Below are positions 51,080 through 60,568 of a stretch of 64,000 bases of DNA, piece after piece. This stretch comes from Maribacter sp. (lineage in GTDB: Bacteria; Bacteroidota; Bacteroidia; Flavobacteriales; Flavobacteriaceae), in the NCBI GenBank assembly GCA_024643345.1, contig JAHENB010000064.1, positions 124,001-188,000 on the forward strand, given 5' to 3'. The notes under the pieces are model-generated. The model saw only the letters and a list, made by a program, of their open reading frames with translations. It had not been told where the DNA came from and did not search any database. The position numbers were made by a program, and so were the translations under genes. The stretch's first letter is position 1, and each line of letters starts with the position of its first letter.

Positions 51080-54000
51080 TTGATGAAGACCAAACTACTT
51101 TTTATTTACTTGCTTTTATCCCATGTTCTTTCAACCTTTTCACAATCCGATACTTCAGTTTTCGATAACCTGAAATTCCGTTTTATAGGTCCCGAAGGAA
51201 ACCGTGCGATCGCAATTGCAGGAGTGCCCGGCGATCCGATGGTCAATTATATAGGTGCCGCATCGGGTGGTCTCTGGAAGACCACTGATGGCGGGGTTAG
51301 TTGGAATCCCATTTTTGACGAACAGGATGTTTCTTCCATAGGGTCGTTGGCCATAACGCCAAGCCAGCCAGATATCATCTGGGCGGGTACCGGTGAAACC
51401 TTTCTGATTCGGCCAGCACATGCCATGGGCGATGGCATCTATAAATCCGAGGATGCCGGGAAGACCTGGAAAAATATGGGATTGAAAAAAACAGGACGCA
51501 TAGGGCGCATTGTGGTACATCCTACCGATCCAGATATCGTTTACGCCGCAGCTTTGGGCCATACTTATGGACCGCAACAAGAAAGAGGGGTATACCGTAC
51601 TAAAAATGGCGGCAACACTTGGGAACGTATTTTGTTCCTTGATGAAAATACGGGAGCGGCCGATATCGCCCTCGACCCTAAAAATCCCGATAGACTCCTA
51701 GTTGGTATGTGGACAATCCATATCAATACTTGGGGCTTGCGAAGCGGAGGCCCCGGTGGCGGGATTTATCGATCTTTGGACGGTGGTGACACTTGGGAAG
51801 CCCTTCATAAAAAAGGCCTGCCCGGTGGTCATACTCATCCAGTTGGAAAAACAGGCGTTGCGATTTCGTATTCCGATCCCGATATCGTCTACGCACTCTT
51901 TGAAATTGATGACCCGGCCCTCTACCGTTCCGAAGATTTCGGGGAGACTTGGACCTTACAAACCCAAAACCATGATATCAACGAGCGTGCACCTTATTAT
52001 AACCGTATGGCCGTTTCTACTTCCAACCCAGACGAATTGTACTTTGCCAGCGTAAAATTCAGTATTTCAAAAGATGGCGGCAAGACCATTGATGCGGGGT
52101 ACAAGGCAGGTGGCGATAATCACGATATTTGGATAGACCCCACCAACGCCGACCGGATTATGGTGGCACATGATGGATGCGCCAGTATTAGCCTGAACCA
52201 TGGAGAAACATTTCAACGGATAGTGCTTCCTATTGCCCAAATGTATCATGTCGCAGTCGATGACAAGATCCCATATAACGTCATTGGCAACCGACAGGAT
52301 GGGTATTCTTATAAAGGCCCCAGCAACAGCAGACAAGGTTATATACCAATTGGTTTATGGAGCGATGTCGGTGGCTGTGAGAGTGGATTTGCCCAACCCG
52401 ATCCCTTTGACAACAATATTATTTGGTCGGGATGTTATGATGGAGGATTGGAGCGGTTTAACGTCGCAACTTCCCATGCCCGGGACGTTCGTGTATGGCC
52501 CGAGGCGGGCTACGGATGGGCCCCAGCCGAGATGAAATACCGCTGGCACTGGAATTTTCCGTTGGCTTTTTCACCGCATACCGCACATCGGGTCTATGTC
52601 GGAAGTCAATTTGTGCATAAAAGCGATGACGATGGGCAAAGCTGGCAAATCATCAGTCCAGACCTTACCCTTAACGATGTATCGCATCAGCAGAGTTCTG
52701 GGGGAGTAGCCACCGATAACCTTATGACCTTTGACGGAGCGACCCTTTTCAGCATCACCGAATCAAAACTGGAACCGGGATTGATATGGTCGGGCAGCAA
52801 TGATGGCCAGGTGCAACTTACCCGAGACGGAGGCCAGCATTGGATGAACGTGACCCAAAATATTACAGATCTGCCGAAATGGGGGACCATTACCAATATT
52901 GAACCTTCCCGGTTTACAAAAGGAACGGCATACATTGCCGTGGATTTGCACCAAATGGGCGACTTTGACCCCTATGTTTATAAGACTGAGGACTACGGAC
53001 AGCGATGGGATCGCATCAGTGTTTCCGTTCCAAAATCGGTCCACAGTTTTGCGCATGTGATCAAAGAGGACCCAAAGCGGGAAGGCATGCTTTATTTGGG
53101 CGTGGACAACGGAATATACCTTAGCCATAACGACGGAAAAAGTTGGATGAGGATCAAAAACAATTTACCCCCGGCACCGGTCTATTGGATCGAAATTCAA
53201 GAACGCTTCGACGATCTTGTCGTGGGCACCTATGGCAGGGGGTACTATATTTTAGATAACATTTCGCCTTTACGAGAATATGATATCGACGCCCAAGACA
53301 AACAGGCCCATCTTTTTAGTCTCCGCCCGGCCTACCGTTTTTTAGACCAACAAAGCATTAAAACAGATGGTCCAAGTTTGAACTCGGGCAAAAATCCGGA
53401 ATATGGGTCGGATATCAATTATTATCTACGGGACAGCACCGATCAAAAGGTCGAAATACAGATCCTAACCGCCGACGACGAGCTGATCAGAACCTTAGCG
53501 GGAAAAAAGTCAGCAGGGATAAACAGGGTCATGTGGGATTTGCGCTACGAGCCCACATTTAAGCCCAAATTGCAGTCCGCACCTCCGGGTCGGCCCTGGG
53601 TACAGTTAAACGGTGAAGGTTGGCGGCCTTTGGTCACTTGGGACCTAGATTTAATGAGGGGACAATTTGGCCCAAAAGTGGTGCCCGACACTTACAAAGT
53701 AAAATTGATAGTCGGCGAAACGGAATTCATCCGAGAGGTGGAAGTGCTCAAAGACCCAACATCCGAAGGCACTTTGGAAGACATTAAACAACAGGTCACC
53801 TTCTCGTTGGAACTTCGAGATGCCATGAACCTTGCCGTTACCATGATCAATGAAGTCGAGGACATTCGCGCAGAACTTAACGATATGATGCCCAAACTTA
53901 AGGATAAGGGTGATATCAAAAAGGCGGAACAACTACGGGTGTCCTTGGAATCAATTGCAGCAAGCTTGTACGATATTCAGCTTACCGGTGCCAGGGAAGA

Positions 54001-54244
54001 TGCTTTCAGGGCCCCGATGAAACTCTATGGGAGATTGAGTGCTTTGGCCAGTGACATCACTGGGAATGGTGCCGATTTCATCCCCACTGACCAACAAAGA
54101 CAGGTATATGCCATCTTCGACCAACGGTTGAAAACGATAAACGAAAAATTTAATCAATTCATGAAGCTTGAGGTCGAAAAACTCAATATGCAACTTAAAA
54201 ACAGTAAGCTCCAAATTCAACTTGATAAAAAAATAAAATCATAA
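51080..54244 (+). CDS. Large secreted sortilin/BNR beta-propeller protein
   Basis: 1054 residues with a signal peptide (MKTKLLFIYLLLSHVLSTFSQ). The first 700 residues hold repeated BNR/Asp-box blades (SEDAGKTWKNMG, SLDGGDTWEALH, SEDFGETWTLQ, SDDDGQSWQIISP), as in VPS10/sortilin-type propellers. A carboxy-terminal half of about 300 residues includes beta and helical segments. These proteins are often annotated as glycosyl hydrolases, but no catalytic site of a glycosidase is visible. It is followed 18 bp later by an M28 peptidase gene, and a paralogue lies at 56540. Confidence 0.85.
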   Translation: MMKTKLLFIYLLLSHVLSTFSQSDTSVFDNLKFRFIGPEGNRAIAIAGVPGDPMVNYIGAASGGLWKTTDGGVSWNPIFDEQDVSSIGSLAITPSQPDIIWAGTGETFLIRPAHAMGDGIYKSEDAGKTWKNMGLKKTGRIGRIVVHPTDPDIVYAAALGHTYGPQQERGVYRTKNGGNTWERILFLDENTGAADIALDPKNPDRLLVGMWTIHINTWGLRSGGPGGGIYRSLDGGDTWEALHKKGLPGGHTHPVGKTGVAISYSDPDIVYALFEIDDPALYRSEDFGETWTLQTQNHDINERAPYYNRMAVSTSNPDELYFASVKFSISKDGGKTIDAGYKAGGDNHDIWIDPTNADRIMVAHDGCASISLNHGETFQRIVLPIAQMYHVAVDDKIPYNVIGNRQDGYSYKGPSNSRQGYIPIGLWSDVGGCESGFAQPDPFDNNIIWSGCYDGGLERFNVATSHARDVRVWPEAGYGWAPAEMKYRWHWNFPLAFSPHTAHRVYVGSQFVHKSDDDGQSWQIISPDLTLNDVSHQQSSGGVATDNLMTFDGATLFSITESKLEPGLIWSGSNDGQVQLTRDGGQHWMNVTQNITDLPKWGTITNIEPSRFTKGTAYIAVDLHQMGDFDPYVYKTEDYGQRWDRISVSVPKSVHSFAHVIKEDPKREGMLYLGVDNGIYLSHNDGKSWMRIKNNLPPAPVYWIEIQERFDDLVVGTYGRGYYILDNISPLREYDIDAQDKQAHLFSLRPAYRFLDQQSIKTDGPSLNSGKNPEYGSDINYYLRDSTDQKVEIQILTADDELIRTLAGKKSAGINRVMWDLRYEPTFKPKLQSAPPGRPWVQLNGEGWRPLVTWDLDLMRGQFGPKVVPDTYKVKLIVGETEFIREVEVLKDPTSEGTLEDIKQQVTFSLELRDAMNLAVTMINEVEDIRAELNDMMPKLKDKGDIKKAEQLRVSLESIAASLYDIQLTGAREDAFRAPMKLYGRLSALASDITGNGADFIPTDQQRQVYAIFDQRLKTINEKFNQFMKLEVEKLNMQLKNSKLQIQLDKKIKS

Positions 54245-54262
54245 ACCATCTCATTTATATCT

Positions 54263-55717
54263 ATGAAGTACAGTACATTTTTAACCATCTCTGCCATCGT
54301 TGTTTTTTTGTCATGCACAAAGAACAATAAAGAAGAGACCCAAGCCGCTCTTTTTGCCAGATTGGATACCGAAATCTCACAAAACTCTAAAGCGTACCTC
54401 ACTTTAAAGGAGGCTACCGAGACCATCGGCCATCGGTTAACGGGCTCTGAAAATGGTGCCAAAGCCGAGGAATATACCTATCTTAAATTCAAGGAATACG
54501 GTTATGAGGATGTCGCCTATCAAACCTTTGAAGTCAAAGCATGGGCTAGGGGCGAGGTGTCATTAAAAATAGATGGCGAGGAAGTGAAAGTGGTCAGTTT
54601 GGGCCACTCCCCCGTTTCGGCCAAAGTCAACGGAGCTATTGTAGATATGGGAAATGGTCTTGAGGCCGACTATCAGAAAAACCCGAAAGCGGCAGACGGC
54701 AAAATCGCTTTGGTGTACATCGGAATTTTGGAGGGTAGTGAGGAAGGTCTGACCAATTTACATCGAAGTGAAAAAACGGCTTTAGCCATTAAATACGGCG
54801 CCAAGGGGATCATTATAATCAACCAAGTCGATAATGGGGTTTTATTGACAGGCACGGCCTCGGTAACCGGGGAATTGATTCCCATTCCAGCGGTTTGTAT
54901 CGGAAAGGAAGATGGCATGGCCTTAAAGAAAAAACTTAAGGTGGGGAGTGCCGCAGCCATTATTGAAATGAACAACAAAAGCGATATGATCAAGGCCAGA
55001 AATGTAATCGCCACGCTTAAAGGAAATGAATTTCCTGATGAGATCATCGTCGTTGGAGGACATTTAGACTCCTGGGATCTGGCCACCGGGGCCATAGATA
55101 ATGGTATTGGTTCGTTTGCGGTAATGGATATTGCAAGGGCCTTTAAGGCCAATGGCCTAAACCCAAAAAGAACTATAAAATTTGTCATGTTCATGGGCGA
55201 GGAACAAGGCTTGCTGGGTTCAAGATACTTCGTCAACCATGCCATAAGGGAGGGAAGTATAGAATCCATAAAGTACATGATGAACTTGGACATGTCGGGA
55301 AACCCCATTGGGATGAACGCCGGGGGCCAACTGGAGGATGAGTCGTTTTTCCTAAATCTGGGAGCGGCGATTCAACAACAAGATTCTATCTATAAGAACG
55401 ATTTTTCGAACAGCTCGGACCTCCATAGCGATCATCAGCCCTTTATGCTCGAAGGGGTGCCCATATTATCGGTTCACAGTAATTTGGATCGATCTATTTA
55501 TGATTGCTATCATTCCGATTGTGATGACTTCAAACTGGTCAATAAAGAGCACATCACCAATATGGCTCGTTTTGGCTCCATGATGCTGTATGGATTGGCC
55601 AACGCGGAAAAACTCCCTGCCACAAAAATGGACAGCGAGACCACAAAAGAATTTATGATCAAAAACAACCTTAAGGAAAAACTTATTATTGGCAACGATT
55701 GGAAATGGGACGAATAA
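54263..55717 (+). CDS. Lipoprotein M28-family metallopeptidase
   Basis: 484 residues with a lipoprotein signal (MKYSTFLTISAIVVFLSCTKN). A PA-type insert (about 100-240, KAADGKIALVYIGI, KGIIIINQ) precedes the zinc peptidase core with GGHLDSWDLATGAIDNGIG, GEEQGLLGSRYF, NLDMSG and SDLHSDHQPF, which carry the usual His, Asp, Glu and His metal ligands. It releases N-terminal residues or dipeptides from oligopeptides outside the cytoplasm. It follows the propeller gene by 18 bp, so they probably share a transcript. Confidence 0.92.
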   Translation: MKYSTFLTISAIVVFLSCTKNNKEETQAALFARLDTEISQNSKAYLTLKEATETIGHRLTGSENGAKAEEYTYLKFKEYGYEDVAYQTFEVKAWARGEVSLKIDGEEVKVVSLGHSPVSAKVNGAIVDMGNGLEADYQKNPKAADGKIALVYIGILEGSEEGLTNLHRSEKTALAIKYGAKGIIIINQVDNGVLLTGTASVTGELIPIPAVCIGKEDGMALKKKLKVGSAAAIIEMNNKSDMIKARNVIATLKGNEFPDEIIVVGGHLDSWDLATGAIDNGIGSFAVMDIARAFKANGLNPKRTIKFVMFMGEEQGLLGSRYFVNHAIREGSIESIKYMMNLDMSGNPIGMNAGGQLEDESFFLNLGAAIQQQDSIYKNDFSNSSDLHSDHQPFMLEGVPILSVHSNLDRSIYDCYHSDCDDFKLVNKEHITNMARFGSMMLYGLANAEKLPATKMDSETTKEFMIKNNLKEKLIIGNDWKWDE

Positions 55718-55771
55718 AACATCTCACCTGCGATAAGGCGGATATCAGGTAGTTCGTAGTTCAGATAAAAA

Positions 55772-56347
55772 TCAATAAATATTGACCGAATGACGCTTCA
55801 GTTCCTTTTCGGTCATCAACAATATGTTTACATCTAGGCTAATAGGTGTAAAAGGTTCGTTTAGGGTGTCCTTGGCTACGTTCACGATAGCATCGACAAC
55901 ATCCATTCCTTTGATCACCCTCCCATATACGGTATAATCTCCATCGAGTCGATGTTCCCCATCTTTATTTTGTACGATATAGAACTGGCAGCGGGCCGAT
56001 AATTTTCCAGGATTACCATCCCTTCCAGCTCCAAAAGCGCCATAATCGTGCAAGAGATCTGTGTTGAATTCAGGCGCCAATAGATATTCGGGGTCCTTAA
56101 ATCCTTCGGGGGTATCAGGGCAACCCCCCTGGGCCACGAAATTCGGAATTACCCTATTGAAGGTCAAAGAATCCCAATATCCGTCATTCGCCAATTGGAT
56201 AAAACTTTTTTTGTGATTGGGCGTTTCATCATACAACCAGACCAAGATTTCGCCTTTGGGTGTTTTTATTTGTCCGACCTCATATAACTTAGCTGGGGAA
56301 CAAGACAATAATATGAGCATGGGTAGCAGCCAAACTTTACACTTCAT
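55772..56347 (-). CDS. Lipoprotein peptidyl-prolyl isomerase (cyclophilin)
   Basis: 191 residues from the ATG at 56347 (MKCKVWLLPMLILLSCSPAK), a lipoprotein signal; an upstream start at 56416 would hide it. The cyclophilin core is visible: FNRVIPNFVAQGGCPDTPEG, ARCQFYIVQNKDGEHRLDG and YTVYGRVIKGMDVVD. It speeds proline isomerisation in exported proteins. It is convergent with the M28 gene and divergent from the second propeller gene. Confidence 0.93.
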   Translation of the reverse strand: MKCKVWLLPMLILLSCSPAKLYEVGQIKTPKGEILVWLYDETPNHKKSFIQLANDGYWDSLTFNRVIPNFVAQGGCPDTPEGFKDPEYLLAPEFNTDLLHDYGAFGAGRDGNPGKLSARCQFYIVQNKDGEHRLDGDYTVYGRVIKGMDVVDAIVNVAKDTLNEPFTPISLDVNILLMTEKELKRHSVNIY

Positions 56348-56539
56348 CTGTTTATGTTCTATTTTAAATTCGAATGATTTATACTTTTGGTCACTGAAAA
56401 AACCAAATCTGGCCATTTTTCACCCTCCAATATAATGGATTTCATGATCACTGTGACCGTATATTTATCTTGAAATAAAAATTTTGCCACGACTCTGTCC
56501 TTTTCTTACCTTGAGCCTCCTTTGTTAAGTCAATGCACT

Positions 56540-59398
56540 ATGAAAAAACGGTTACTTCCCTTATTGTTATTGTCAATTTTGCCTCTATTTTCTCAAAAAG
56601 CCGCAACAGTAGCGACCAAAGTGCAACAAGCTATAGCGCAAAAAAAGCAAATGGAGCTCAATTCCTTGGTCAAGAACCTTCCTTTGAAAAATATTGGACC
56701 GACCATCATGAGCGGCCGAGTGGTTGATTTGGATGCGAATCCTGATAACCCAAATGAATTCTACGTCGGATATGCATCCGGTGGGCTTTGGTATACGAAT
56801 AACAACGGAACCACTTTTTCACCGCTACTAGATGGTTCCGAAACCCAAAATGTAGGCGATATCGCGGTAGATTGGAATTCGGGTACGATATGGGTAGGAA
56901 CCGGTGAGAATAACGCTTCGCGTTCCTCCTATGCTGGAACCGGAATTTTAAAGTCGACCGATAAAGGCCATAGCTGGCAAAATATGGGCTTGCCCGATTC
57001 GCAGCATATCGGGCGTATTGTATTCAATCCCAAAAATAATGATGAAGTGGTAGTGGGCGTAACCGGACATCTTTATTCGCCCAATGCAGAACGAGGTGTT
57101 TTCAAGACCAGGGATGGTGGTAAAACATGGCAAAAGACCCTTTTTATCAATGAAAGTTCGGGAATCATCGATGTGGCCCATACCCCAAACAACTTTGACA
57201 TCATGTTTGCGGCAGCATGGCAAAAAGACCGGAAAGCCTGGGATTTTATTGGAAATGGTGATGGTTCCGGCATTTATAAAAGTACCGATGGTGGCGATAC
57301 ATGGAACAAAGTTTCACTTCCTGAAAGCGGTTTTCCCACAGGAGAAGGGGTAGGGCGCATTGGCCTGGCCGTATTTGATGCGCAAACGGTTTACGCAGTG
57401 CTCGATAACCAATACAGGCGAGAAAAATCGGAAGAAACGAATGTGCAGCCCGATAAGCTTAGCAAAGAGGATTTTAAAACCATTTCTGAGGAAAATTTCC
57501 TAAAGTTGGAGGATGCCAAATTGAACGACTTTCTAAAGACCAACGGATTCCAAGAAAAATATAGGGCAGACAACCTTAAACAAATGGTTCGCGATGGTTC
57601 GGTAAAACCTGCAGATCTCGCCAAATATTTGGAAGACGCCAATTCATTGTTATTTGATAGTCCGGTAATTGGCGCAGAGGTTTATCGAAGCATTGATGGG
57701 GGCATAACCTGGACCAAGCAAAACAATTCATACATCGATGACCTCTTTTATAGCTATGGATACTACTTTGCACAAATTGCAGTCGATCCCAATGATGTGA
57801 ATAAAATTTATCTGATGGGCGTTCCCATCATTAAATCGGATGACGGGGGCAAGACCTATGTTGCCATTGACGGGGGTAATGTGCATTCGGATCATCATGC
57901 GATCTGGATCGACCCAAAAATGCCCGGTCACTTGATCAACGGAAACGATGGCGGGGTCAATATCAGTTATGATGATGGCCAAAGTTGGATAAAAAACAAT
58001 TCGCCTGCCGTAGGGCAATTTTACTATATCAACGTTGACGACCAAGAGCCATACCATGTCTATGGTGGCCTTCAAGACAATGGCGTTTGGGAAGGCCCGC
58101 ATAATGCCGAAGAAAATAGCGAATGGCACCAAAGTGGCGAATATCCATGGAAGGCAATCATGGGGGGTGACGGGATGCAGGTGCAAATCGATAATCGCGA
58201 CCATAACCTGGTCTATGCTGGATTTCAATTTGGCAACTATTTTAGGGTGAACAAATCTAAAAACGAACGGAAATATATACAGCCAAAACACGATTTAGGG
58301 GAAGCGCCGTATCGTTTTAATTGGCAAACTCCCATTCTACTCTCTCACCACAATCAAGATATCCTCTATTTGGGGGGGAACAAATTGCACCGATCGCTCA
58401 ACCAGGGCGATGATTGGGAAACCATTTCGCCCGACCTGACCCACGGGGGCAAAAAGGGCAATGTCGCTTATGGCACACTAACCACGCTTTCCGAATCTCC
58501 TTTTAAATTTGGTCTTATATATACCGGCAGCGACGATGGCCTCGTGCAAATGACACAGAATGGCGGTGCGACATGGGAAATTATTTCGAACAGCTTGCCA
58601 AGCGATCTATGGGTGAGTCGGGTAGTTGCCTCAAAACATAAGCAAGAAAGGGTTTATATAACGCTGAACGGATATCGTTGGGACGACTTTTCACCCTACG
58701 TCTATGTTAGCGAAGACCACGGAAAGACCTGGAAGGATATTGGGGGGGCTATTCCCGCAGCTCCGGTAAATGTGATCGTGGAAGATCCGGCAAACGAAAA
58801 TATCTTATTTTTAGGTACCGATAACGGGCTCTACACCTCTTTTGATCGCGGTTCCACATGGCAATCTTTTCAAAATGGACTCCCAAGTGTGGCCGTCCAC
58901 GATTTGGTGATTCAACCCAAAGCAAAGCATCTTTTGGTGGGTACGCACGGAAGAAGTATTTACCGGGCCGATATTTCAAAGATCGAACAACTGACCCCAG
59001 CCTTATTGGAAAAAAACTTATATGTTTTTAAATCGGAGAATATTAGACATTCCGACCGTTGGGGCAATGCATGGAGTTCCTGGGGAAAACCGGGAACCCC
59101 GGGTTTGGATGTGACTTTCTTCAGCATGGCGCCAGGCAGCTATAAGGCATCTGTTAAGACCCTTGATGGCATTACGGTGAGTTCCACCGAACTTAAAGCA
59201 GATAAAGGATTCAACATTCTTTCCTATGATGTGGCTTTTTCAAAAAGTGGTAAACTGGCCTACCTTAAAAAAAATAAGGCCGAACTCAAAGTGGCCAAGA
59301 ATGGGGTAACCTACCTTCCAAAAGGAAAATATGTGGTGGAAATCGAGGGAAATGGATATCTCGAGAAGGTCGACTTTGAAATTGAAGGGCAGCCATGA
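56540..59398 (+). CDS. Second large secreted sortilin/BNR beta-propeller protein
   Basis: 952 residues from the ATG at 56540 (MKKRLLPLLLLSILPLFSQ, a signal peptide). A TTG at 56522 in frame is unlikely to be used. Many Asp-box blades are present: TDGGDTWNKVSLP, SIDGGITWTKQN, SDDGGKTYVAID, SEDHGKTWKDIG, FDRGSTWQSF. One blade carries a long insert (about 300-375) with KLSKEDFKTISEENFLKLE. It is a paralogue of the 51080 protein. No glycosidase catalytic residues stand out. The function may be binding or scaffolding at the cell surface. Confidence 0.85.
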   Translation: MKKRLLPLLLLSILPLFSQKAATVATKVQQAIAQKKQMELNSLVKNLPLKNIGPTIMSGRVVDLDANPDNPNEFYVGYASGGLWYTNNNGTTFSPLLDGSETQNVGDIAVDWNSGTIWVGTGENNASRSSYAGTGILKSTDKGHSWQNMGLPDSQHIGRIVFNPKNNDEVVVGVTGHLYSPNAERGVFKTRDGGKTWQKTLFINESSGIIDVAHTPNNFDIMFAAAWQKDRKAWDFIGNGDGSGIYKSTDGGDTWNKVSLPESGFPTGEGVGRIGLAVFDAQTVYAVLDNQYRREKSEETNVQPDKLSKEDFKTISEENFLKLEDAKLNDFLKTNGFQEKYRADNLKQMVRDGSVKPADLAKYLEDANSLLFDSPVIGAEVYRSIDGGITWTKQNNSYIDDLFYSYGYYFAQIAVDPNDVNKIYLMGVPIIKSDDGGKTYVAIDGGNVHSDHHAIWIDPKMPGHLINGNDGGVNISYDDGQSWIKNNSPAVGQFYYINVDDQEPYHVYGGLQDNGVWEGPHNAEENSEWHQSGEYPWKAIMGGDGMQVQIDNRDHNLVYAGFQFGNYFRVNKSKNERKYIQPKHDLGEAPYRFNWQTPILLSHHNQDILYLGGNKLHRSLNQGDDWETISPDLTHGGKKGNVAYGTLTTLSESPFKFGLIYTGSDDGLVQMTQNGGATWEIISNSLPSDLWVSRVVASKHKQERVYITLNGYRWDDFSPYVYVSEDHGKTWKDIGGAIPAAPVNVIVEDPANENILFLGTDNGLYTSFDRGSTWQSFQNGLPSVAVHDLVIQPKAKHLLVGTHGRSIYRADISKIEQLTPALLEKNLYVFKSENIRHSDRWGNAWSSWGKPGTPGLDVTFFSMAPGSYKASVKTLDGITVSSTELKADKGFNILSYDVAFSKSGKLAYLKKNKAELKVAKNGVTYLPKGKYVVEIEGNGYLEKVDFEIEGQP

Positions 59399-59413
59399 CC
59401 CGGATATTGCCAA

Positions 59414-59431
59414 ACCGACCATTTGGTCGGT
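59414..59431 (+). terminator. Hairpin after the second propeller gene
   Basis: ACCGACC (59414-59420), loop ATTT, GGTCGGT (59425-59431). A run of five T follows about six bases later (59439-59443), so a weak terminator is possible. Confidence 0.45.
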
Positions 59432-59846
59432 AACATCCCTTTTTGGCGATGCCCGAACTTGTTTAATTCACGATATGCAGATCAAATCATTCGGCGAATT
59501 GTATTCGAGGCAAAAAGGCATCACCCTTATGGGCGTTTTACAAACCGTTGGGTCGGTAAAATATTCTTGTTTTCAAATATAAATGCCCCTTTTGAGACTT
59601 TGTAAAAGGGTCTTTTGCCTTTAAAACCCGATACGATATTTTCGCACCCCCAGATCAGATCAATAGCTTGAAATTGATTACCCATTTGGCTGCTTAAGGT
59701 TTCGATATTGGCATGGAACCAAGGTCAAAGGCGATAATTTGTTTAGACTTGGATCCCGAATTAATCGTATTTGTTTCAATTTGTTGAACACTGATAGAAG
59801 ATTCTTTAAAATACATCTAAATTAGGGTACATAAAACCTCTAAAAC

Positions 59847-59877
59847 TTGTTAATAACTGCCCTGTACTGTATTTTTG
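59847..59877 (+). promoter_or_regulatory. Promoter of sdhCAB
   Basis: TTG at 59847-59849 and TATTTTTG at 59870-59877, 20 bases apart, match the Bacteroidota TTG/TAnnTTTG promoter well. The sdhC ATG follows 20 bp downstream. Confidence 0.75.
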
Positions 59878-59897
59878 TGCGACTAAACTAAACATTA

Positions 59898-60566
59898 ATG
59901 AGCGGATTGATTAAGTCTTCGATTGCCCGAAAAGTGGTCATGGCCCTCTCGGGTCTTTTTTTGGTCATTTTCCTAGGCCAACACTTTGTGATCAACATTA
60001 CTTCGGTGATTTCCCCGGATACCTTTAATTCATGGTCGCATTTCATGGGATATAATCCATTGGTGCAATACATACTCCAACCCGTCCTAATTGCAGGGGT
60101 TGTGGTTCACTTTATCATGGGATTTATATTAGAACTTGGCAATAACAAGGCCAGGGCCGTCAAATATGTGAGGTACAATGGGAAAAGTAATGCCCCTTGG
60201 ATCTCCAGAAACATGATCATAACCGGACTCGTTGTCCTTGCATTTTTAGGGCTCCATTTTTACGATTTCTGGGTACCCGAAATGGTATACAAGTATGTCG
60301 AGGCCAACCCACAAGATGCCACAAGATATTATGCCGAAACGGTGGAAAAATTTGAGCCTATATGGCGCACGGTTCTCTATATTGTGTCCTTCGGGCTTTT
60401 GGCACTCCACTTGTTGCATGGTTTTGCCTCCGCTTTCCAAAGCATGGGCCTCAATAACAAATATTCCCCGGGCATCAAAGCCTTTACCAAGATTTTTGCA
60501 ATTGCAATCCCTTTGGGATTTGTATTTATTGCCATTTACCATCACCTTAACCCGATAACACATTAA
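59898..60566 (+). CDS. sdhC: Succinate dehydrogenase cytochrome b subunit
   Basis: 222 residues with about five membrane helices, the single-subunit (type B) anchor used by Bacteroidota. Histidines placed for haem b ligation lie in [28 protein letters not shown] and LHLLHGF. It binds quinone and haem and anchors SdhA and SdhB. It is two bases upstream of sdhA. Confidence 0.94.
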   Translation: MSGLIKSSIARKVVMALSGLFLVIFLGQHFVINITSVISPDTFNSWSHFMGYNPLVQYILQPVLIAGVVVHFIMGFILELGNNKARAVKYVRYNGKSNAPWISRNMIITGLVVLAFLGLHFYDFWVPEMVYKYVEANPQDATRYYAETVEKFEPIWRTVLYIVSFGLLALHLLHGFASAFQSMGLNNKYSPGIKAFTKIFAIAIPLGFVFIAIYHHLNPITH

Positions 60567-60568
60567 TT

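Larger units (their letters stand above)
59399..59897. other. Intergenic stretch with two hairpins and the sdh promoter
   Basis: No gene is supported in this 499-bp gap. It has a 7-bp perfect stem at 59414-59431 (ACCGACC, loop ATTT, GGTCGGT) just after the propeller gene, which may terminate it. A second stem CCCTTTT/AAAAGGG lies at 59587-59610, and the sdh promoter follows. Short frames in the middle look like chance. Confidence 0.55.

Noticed and set aside
51080-54244. Calling the propeller proteins sialidases or glycosidases
   Set aside because: Asp-box blades alone do not show catalysis, and I see no glycosidase active-site residues.
59423-59605. 60-codon frames after the second propeller gene
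   Set aside because: They overlap two hairpins and lack any recognisable domain.
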